Assembly: GCA_944990035.1 (NCBI GenBank)
Contig: CALYLX010000006.1
Location: 1-64,000 of the forward strand
Source of the DNA: Clitopilus passeckerianus
Lineage: Eukaryota > Basidiomycota > Agaricomycetes > Agaricales > Entolomataceae
DNA length: 64,000 nt
Direction of reading: 5' to 3'
A program made the translations under genes and the position numbers. How positions within the stretch are numbered: the first letter of the stretch is position 1; each line of letters begins with the position of its first letter. This document shows positions 57,909-64,000 of this stretch, piece by piece. Below the pieces are notes generated by a model that saw only the letters and a list, made by a program, of their open reading frames with translations, did no database searches and had not been told where the DNA came from.

Positions 57909-60906
57909 CATGGCGAGCAAGACGAGGATTGTTTTGACTATTCTTGCCATCGGCTGTGCTCGTGCCACCAGAGGTGGAGGGCGCTGTTAAAGGTGTGAAT
58001 GAGAAAATGTCGCGTCAGCACATCCTTTCTACCTACCACTATTTCTCGTGGAGCATTAATGGGACTCATGACCGCTGGAGACAGAGCGCTGCGCGGAGGA
58101 TAGGGATTGTACTGTCGTTGTCGCCTACGATCGCCAGTGGGTCTACACGTCGTGTTTGTAACTTCGAACATGGGACAGAATTGGAGACTTCCGTCAAGCT
58201 CTTCGTCTAGTTCGAAGATAGCATCCTCAAGAGTGGACATACTTGAAGGTTCTGGAATGAACGAGAGACACCGTTTTTGAGTCGGGGAGTATCCTTTATA
58301 GACTGCACATGCCAGGGAAGCGAGCCGAAACTCGTGGCGGAGATTGGCCTACTCATTACGAGGTTCAGTCACATCAGGAAAGGAAATCACGGCACAAATG
58401 GGTGTTTGGTGATTGGCTCGGGACTGTTGGGGAATGAATCTCGCAGAAAGCCGTATTGAAGATTGGGTCGTTCCCGCTGTAATCAGGGTGAGTGAAAGTC
58501 ATGATCATCAACGGTGTACTCAGCTCTGAGGTTGAACAAAATCTTCCTTCCGTGCGATTCTTAACGGCCTGCTGGCGGAAGAACGTTGTTCAGCTCCGTT
58601 GACCGCTTACCGAGTTTTCCTGCGACACCCAAAGCGTCAGTACTTGGGAGGGGACCGCGAGCGGGATGCGGACATACATCTCAGTTCAAAGCTTCGTGCG
58701 CCGGCAACCTGGTGAATGGAGCACCCACATGGCCCTGGGCCTGTTGCTCGCAACACCGAGCCAGAGGAAGGTGTGACTCCAGCCCCAACTATCGCTGCGT
58801 GGTTGCTACATTAGCAACGGCAATACATATGACGGGGCAGGCGGCAAAGATTTGGACCACAAAGTACGTTGTTCTGTAGTGTAATAACCCAGCTATAGAT
58901 ATTCTAGGTGCTACAGATCCGTTCAATTCCTAGAGTCGCCTTACTCCCCTGCCTGACAATGACGAACCATTATTTGATGCGTTTGAAACCCTCTCCAGCA
59001 GGCCAAAGCAGCTCGACAGAATACTTACACGTTGAGGACTGGTTGTCGCCCACACAATCACTTTGGCTGGTTCTCCGACGGATTCAGGGCTGCTTCAAGG
59101 ACATGAAACATTCCTTGGGTTGGTTCAGTGGCCGCTCCGACATTTTTGCCTTCCATTTTCATAGGAAGCTTCACGCAGATCCAAAGCTACAAGTCTCATT
59201 CCAGGCCAAGAATTGCATTGAACTAGGCAGCGACTCGTGCCTCAGGGTTCCGTGACGAGCGACGGGCCGGAGCTCCGAGATTCGTTTACGGCACGTGACA
59301 CCGGCGTCCATAACGACAAAAATACCGGGCAAGTCTTGGGTCGAGCTGTCAAGCCAAGGCAGGTGAGGCCGAAAGCAGGCTCTTCGCATGCGCTTTCCAG
59401 TGCAAGGGAAATACCAGCATTCAGGGGAATTTCGTTCCCTGTGTGACTTGGGCTATTGCGGCATGGAAGCCCCTTGCAGTTGACAGGAATTCCGAGTCTT
59501 CAGAGTTTCCAACAGTAAAGGACCAATTGAAGATTCAGAACCAGCCTTCAGAGTTATTTTTCTTTCACGGAAATGTCTGCAGAACTTGGTTATTGGATGT
59601 CAAATCTTCGGCACAAAGGACCTGCATCTCAACAAATCAACAAACTTAACCAATATGAATTGCACTAAGCGTTCACCCTTCGACAATATACAGATATAGA
59701 GAGCGAGCCACTACACCGATGCTTTCCTTCTGTTAATCTTGTTCGTGAGTCCATCGGCTGTTTTGAGACCTTCAAAGGCATTTTCTGCATTCGTGAATTT
59801 CTTGACGCTTGATGCTATTCTTCGGTCGGGTTACTAGCGCAAGCATTATGCGAACTGCCCGAAAAAGCTACCCAATAAATAGAAGTCCTCGTTCGCCGCT
59901 TGCGGTCACTGACATTGTGGTTATAAAATGGGTGCGTGACAACTGTTCGCGTGATTTTCAATTCAACGCCACGGTCTGCCACCGCGATGTCAATTCATCA
60001 ACGGCCTTATTCACTTTCAACCAATACTACATATTCACCTTCGTCTCGTTCCCCGTGGGCCTGAAATATGGGTAGTGGGCCGCATGGTTTCCTGGATTTA
60101 ACGACCAAGCGACCATTTCCAGTTTGAGTCATTCTTGACGCCTAATTCCTGGACGTCTTCCCATAATAGGTCGTCGAATCCGGTCTACCCCCAACTCTGC
60201 CAGCGCTATTCAAGATGCACGGCTCATGTTTGTCTCGACCCTCATTGAGATGACCCATTTCAGACTTTTTTCTGCAAGGGAGCTAGGCCCCCTCCGACTT
60301 CCGTTTATTGCGCCGCACGTCCTCTCCATCCTTTGCATCTCTTCTTGGAACAGTTGAGTCTTCGGCAAAAGTACGCATAAAATAACATCGCAAAAAATCG
60401 GAATCGCTTATTTGACAGACAGACAAGTCTTTACGTGGAGGTGCGAGTTGAGAGAATGTACACGAGGCAACTGCGAGGCCCAACACACTATATCTATCTA
60501 CAGTAGGCTTCAGTGACGACACTGACCCAGGTCTCTGACAACTCGAAAGGTCACAAGGACAGGCAACGTTACCCATGCTGTCGATCTTCTCTTTCGCCAA
60601 TTGAGGCAACAATGCCACCACATCAAATTTCCGTCAAAAGTCAATCGCCGATAACTGCACAATCCACTACGGCACCAGACCCAGATTGTATAACCCATCC
60701 CCCCTCATAATGCCTTCCATCCGGGAAGGCCTGTCATACTCTATATTCAATTCAAGCGGCAGAAGACTGCCTTGAAACGCATGTGCTACTGAAGCCGGGG
60801 TTACTCCTGTGTATTGATAGTCATGGGATATGGCGTGGAGAACCAGCGGCCCGTTAACGCGCCATATTTATTAGGCGTCTTCACCCGGAAGAAACTCCAA
60901 TCACCC
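57909..60906 (+). other. Gene-poor region upstream of the glycosidase
   Basis: No supported gene. On the minus strand 58240-57938 a frame starts MSTLEDAIFELDEELDGSLQ. On the plus strand near 58910-59025 a frame reads TPLPDNDEPLFDAFETL and RPKQLDRILTR, which could be a scrap of a transposon protein. The last few hundred bases include the promoter of the glycosidase gene. Confidence 0.4.
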
Positions 60907-63342
60907 ATGAAGGTTGATTTACCAATTCTACTCCTTGGGTTCGTATTCGCAGTTTCTGCGTCTGGGCTTGCCCATTCAGGGATAGATCGACGCGCGCTAG
61001 TCACCAAGTTCAACCCCAAACGCAATGCCTCAGCTACCATCGCGGTTACACCTTTACAAATAGGCAATGGGAATTTTGCCTTTGGAGCCGATTTTACAGG
61101 CCTTCAAACCTTCTTGCCGTTTGCAACCATGTCCTCGTGGGGCTGGAAGAACGACACCCTCCCGGCTGGAAAAACCCTCGAGGACATAGAGAACTACCAC
61201 GGTACCAGCTGGCTCAATCATGGCAGGCCAGTTCAGTACGATTTCGGAGGCAACGATAGCGTCATCGAGCAGTGGCTCATATCCAACCCCAATCGACTCA
61301 ACTTAGGTAGGGTTGGTCTGGTATTTTGGTCAGATGCAGGCGATGTTGCCAACATCACGGCCCAGAACTTGACCAACATCCAGCAAGAACTCGACCTCTG
61401 GACCGGCAAACTTGTCAGCAACTTCTCATTAAACGGAATCACTGTTTCCGTAGAGACTGTCTCGGCGCAAGACTCAAGCGCTATCGCTATTACCCTCACC
61501 TCCACGCTCCTGGAACGAGGCCGGCTCGGTCTATTCCTTGACTTTCTCTGGAACGATGGGAAATCAAAGTTCAGCGCTCCGTTCGTTGGTGTTTGGAATG
61601 CAACCTCCAACCATACTACGGAGTTGGACACCGCATACAAGAACCATATCCAGGCCCGTATCAAGCATACCCAAGTTGCAGCTATCACGTACACTTCTGT
61701 CCGGGGAGATGCGTTTAATATTTCCCGAGACAGTCCCTCCCAACATCGATACACCATTCGTGCTTCTCGCAAGAAGTCCAGCTTCTCCATCACCGTCGAC
61801 TACCGGCCGGAAATAGATGGTCAGCCACTCCTCCCACCCAAGAAGGTTGCGGAATCATCTAAGAGCGCCTGGGAGGCTTTTTGGACGAAGTCAGGCTTCG
61901 TGGATGTCTTGACGGGTTCGACTGATTCCCGCGCGGAGGAACTGCAAAGACGGATAATCTTATCCCGATATCTAATGAGGGTCAATGAAGCTGGAGACAG
62001 CCCACCGCAAGAAGTGTGTTTTCTTTATTTGTACGTCCCTGATAAACTGGTTAACGTTCCAAATTGCAGTCGGGATTAGTGAACAATGGCTGGGTGAGTC
62101 CCTTGTTCCAAACTGTATTGACCAGTGGCTAATTCCTTGAACAGTATGGGTAAGCTATGACTATTGTTGGGGACGTCCTGCCGTTGACTAATGACCTATT
62201 TGCTCCGATAGAAAATTCCATATGGGTGCGTCCTTTTCCTACTCTCGAATTTACTGTTGCTCACAGCAACCTCAGAAATGTATTTCTGGCACAGTGCCCA
62301 ATGGGCCCTTTGGGGTAACTGGGACTTACTCAGGCGCTCGAGTTCGATATACTCCCGTTTCCTTCCTGGATCACTTAGGCGAGCACAAGTCCAACAAGGC
62401 TGGTCTTCGGGAGCCCGCTGGCCCAAGATGACAGACCCATCAGGTCGCTCTGCTCCGGGCCAAATTAACAACCTCCTCATCTGGCAGCAACCACATCCAC
62501 TCATATTCGCCATCTACGAATACCGCGCATTCCCCACTCACGAAACATTGCAAACATGGAAGGATGTCGTCCGAGAAACAGCAAATTGGATGGCAGCATT
62601 CGCGTGGCATAATACTACGGCTGGCGTGTACGACCTCGGACCTCCTCTGTATGTCGTCAGTGAAGACACCAGCCCGAATATCACCCAGAATCCTGCTTTT
62701 GAACTTGCATATTGGCGCCTTGGGCTCAATATCTCTCAGCAGTGGATGGAACATCTGGGAGAGGAGGTTCCAAAAGCATGGATTGCCGTCAAGGATAATT
62801 TAGCCAAGCTTCCGATCGACAATGGAACCTACGCGGTTTACGAGGGAATTCCGAGTGATTTCTGGACGGATTCGGAGTTCACCAGTGACCATCCTGCACT
62901 GGTTGGCTTGCACGGATTGCTCCCACCGACAGAGGGGTTGGACCTGGATATCGCCAGGGCCACCGCTGAGAAGGTCTGGGACCACTGGAACATTGATCAA
63001 TGCTGGGGGTAAGTCTCAGTAGTTTATGCTAAGTTCTCGTTAAGCTCAACGTTCTGCTTGCTGCACAGATGGGACTTCCCAATGTTGGCCATGTCTGCTG
63101 CTCGCAATGGAAACACAGAGAAGGCAATCGAGTGGCTTTTGCACCCGTTATTCCAATTTGACGATGCTGGAATGCCAATCGGGGGTACAAGGGTACCGAC
63201 ACCGTACTTCCCTGGTTCTGGAGCTCTCCTTTATGCAATTGCGATGATGGCAGGAGCATGGGATGGAAGTACAGGGAAAGCACCAGGATTCCCGAAGGAA
63301 GGATGGAATGTACGAGTCGAAGGTCTTAGCAAAGCCCTCTGA
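60907..63342 (+). CDS. Secreted six-hairpin-type glycosidase
   Basis: Predicted extracellular or cell-wall glycoside hydrolase with an (alpha/alpha)6 catalytic barrel. The ATG at 60907 gives a signal peptide (MKVDLPILLLGFVFAVSA); an in-frame ATG at 60814 would bury it and is rejected. The N-terminal beta domain begins IGNGNFAFGADFTGLQTF. The catalytic part carries HMEMYFWHSAQWALWGN, SSGARWPKMTDPSGRS, LIWQQPHPLIFA and WDFPMLAMSAARNG, a pattern seen in fungal six-hairpin glycosidases near GH65/GH95; the exact family and substrate are unclear. Many N-x-S/T sites suit secretion. The sequence around HMEMYFW is assembled from three tiny exons (24, 5 and 14 nt at 62070-62093, 62145-62149 and 62212-62225). 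Last intron 63009-63068; stop at 63340-63342. Confidence 0.85.
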
Positions 63343-63655
63343 GTTTACCTGTAACCGAAGTCTTTGAAATACATCGTTTACATCTCATCACACCGAATGT
63401 CGCTTTGCTCACTCTGTCGATCTATTATGAAAGTTCACAAAAAGGGAATGCTCAGTAAAGCACCTGGCCATGATATCGAAGAAAGACAGAACGCGAAGAA
63501 GAGAAGGGAAATAACAATAATAAAACAGGAAAATCATCAAAATGCAAGAACGTGAGATGCAACGATGCAGGTATTAGTGACGCAGGTCAATGGATGGTAG
63601 TAAGAATACAACTCTAACAATCGTAGAAGGTTTTGTGCGTTTCAAGTTCTAGAAT
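63343..63655 (+). other. 3' flanks of two convergent genes
   Basis: Short untranslated-type, A-rich stretch (around 63500) between the glycosidase stop and the stop of the minus-strand gene. No feature seen. Confidence 0.5.
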
Positions 63656-64000
63656 TTAGAACCTGAAGAACCTGCGGTTGTTACGGCCACCACGGTTCTG
63701 GCCTTGGCCTTGGTTGTTGCCCCTTCCACCACCATTGTTGTTCTTGCCACCGTTGGCGTTACCACCGTTGTTGGCAGCATCAGTGTTCTTGCCTCCTGCA
63801 GCGGTCGCAGTGGCAGTTGCGTTGTTAGCGGCACCTCCTGCAGCAGCACCTCCACCGGCGGCAGCACCACCAGCTGCCGCACCTCCACCAGCTGCCGCGC
63901 CTCCACCAGCTGCAGCACCTCCAGCGGTTGAAGTGAACTGTCGCAAACAATCACAGGTCAGGAGATGTTGATAGATGGGTTGCCATGGAAGAAACTTACG
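63656..64000 (-). CDS. C-terminal part of a Gly/Ala/Asn-rich repeat protein (partial)
   Basis: A minus-strand exon from 63937 to the stop at 63658-63656 encodes a low-complexity tail: five or so alternating AAAGG and GGG units, then ATATATAAGG, several N/G-rich stretches (GKNNNGGGRGNN) and a basic end NRGGRNNRRFFRF. A 62-nt intron (63999-63938; gtaagt donor, gcgacag acceptor) precedes it, so the upstream coding exon continues past base 64000. The extended repeat and RGG-like basic end could suit a secreted structural protein or an RNA-binding tail; the N-terminal part needed to decide lies outside the window. Confidence 0.65.
   Translation of the reverse strand, partial: RKFLPWQPIYQHLLTCDCLRQFTSTAGGAAAGGGAAAGGGAAAGGAAAGGGAAAGGAANNATATATAAGGKNTDAANNGGNANGGKNNNGGGRGNNQGQGQNRGGRNNRRFFRF

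Noticed and set aside
60814..60906. Upstream start for the glycosidase at 60814
   Set aside because: It would bury the obvious signal peptide behind 31 residues.
63678..63971. Plus-strand Pro/Ala-rich frame opposite the Gly/Ala-rich exon
   Set aside because: Mirror of the minus-strand repeat; the minus strand has a matching intron and a natural stop.
1..64000. tRNA genes, rRNA and CRISPR arrays
   Set aside because: No candidate with a proper T-arm (GGTTCRANYCC) and matching acceptor stem, no rRNA-like conserved blocks, and no evenly spaced short repeats were seen.

Overview
The window is eukaryotic and fits a filamentous basidiomycete, most likely an Agaricomycete. Nearly every gene is split by many 48-65 nt GT..AG introns. 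The gene set is fungal, and it includes AA9 lytic polysaccharide monooxygenases, a copper-fist regulator, a short cysteine-bearing secreted protein and a broken secreted protein of an agaric-type family (T-W-H-D-G-T motif). I see no rRNA, tRNA, CRISPR array or bacterial-style operon.

Layout. 1-0.6 kb: the 3' end of an unidentified plus-strand gene and a broken secreted-protein gene. 1-5.2 kb: an ABCF ATPase of the GCN20 type and a small unknown minus-strand gene. 5.6-11.1 kb: DNA topoisomerase II. 11.9-15.2 kb: a flavoprotein (amine-oxidase-like) followed by porphobilinogen deaminase (HEM3). 15.4-20 kb: accessory segment with an AA9 gene between two direct copies of a dispersed repeat. 20-23 kb: gene-poor. 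23.1-31 kb: signal peptidase SEC11, a very large rhodanese plus tyrosine-phosphatase protein, and a UBE2W-type ubiquitin-conjugating enzyme. 31.8-32.5 kb: a small secreted protein. 32.5-37 kb: degenerate sequence. 37-45.5 kb: dense housekeeping block with RVS167 (-), SDO1 (+), ALG1 (-), NFU1 (+) and a copper-fist transcription factor (+). 45.6-49.4 kb: a second AA9 gene in a duplicated copy of the 16.6-18.65 kb segment, again between copies of the same dispersed repeat. 49.4-60.9 kb: about 11 kb almost without recognisable genes, holding another repeat copy. 60.9-63.3 kb: a secreted six-hairpin-type glycosidase. 63.7-64 kb: the 3' end of a Gly/Ala/Asn-rich protein gene running off the window.

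Functionally the housekeeping genes serve separate core processes: translation control and ribosome maturation (GCN20, SDO1), chromosome topology, haem synthesis, secretion and N-glycosylation (SEC11, ALG1), Fe-S assembly, endocytosis and ubiquitin conjugation. The accessory genes are secreted wood- or litter-degrading enzymes. The most interesting structure is the duplicated AA9 segment bracketed by direct repeats, with a copper-responsive-type regulator about 2 kb upstream of one of the copper-dependent AA9 genes. Several genes also contain very small exons (5, 11, 11, 14, 21 and 24 nt, and one exon whose only coding part is ATG) that standard gene prediction is likely to miss.
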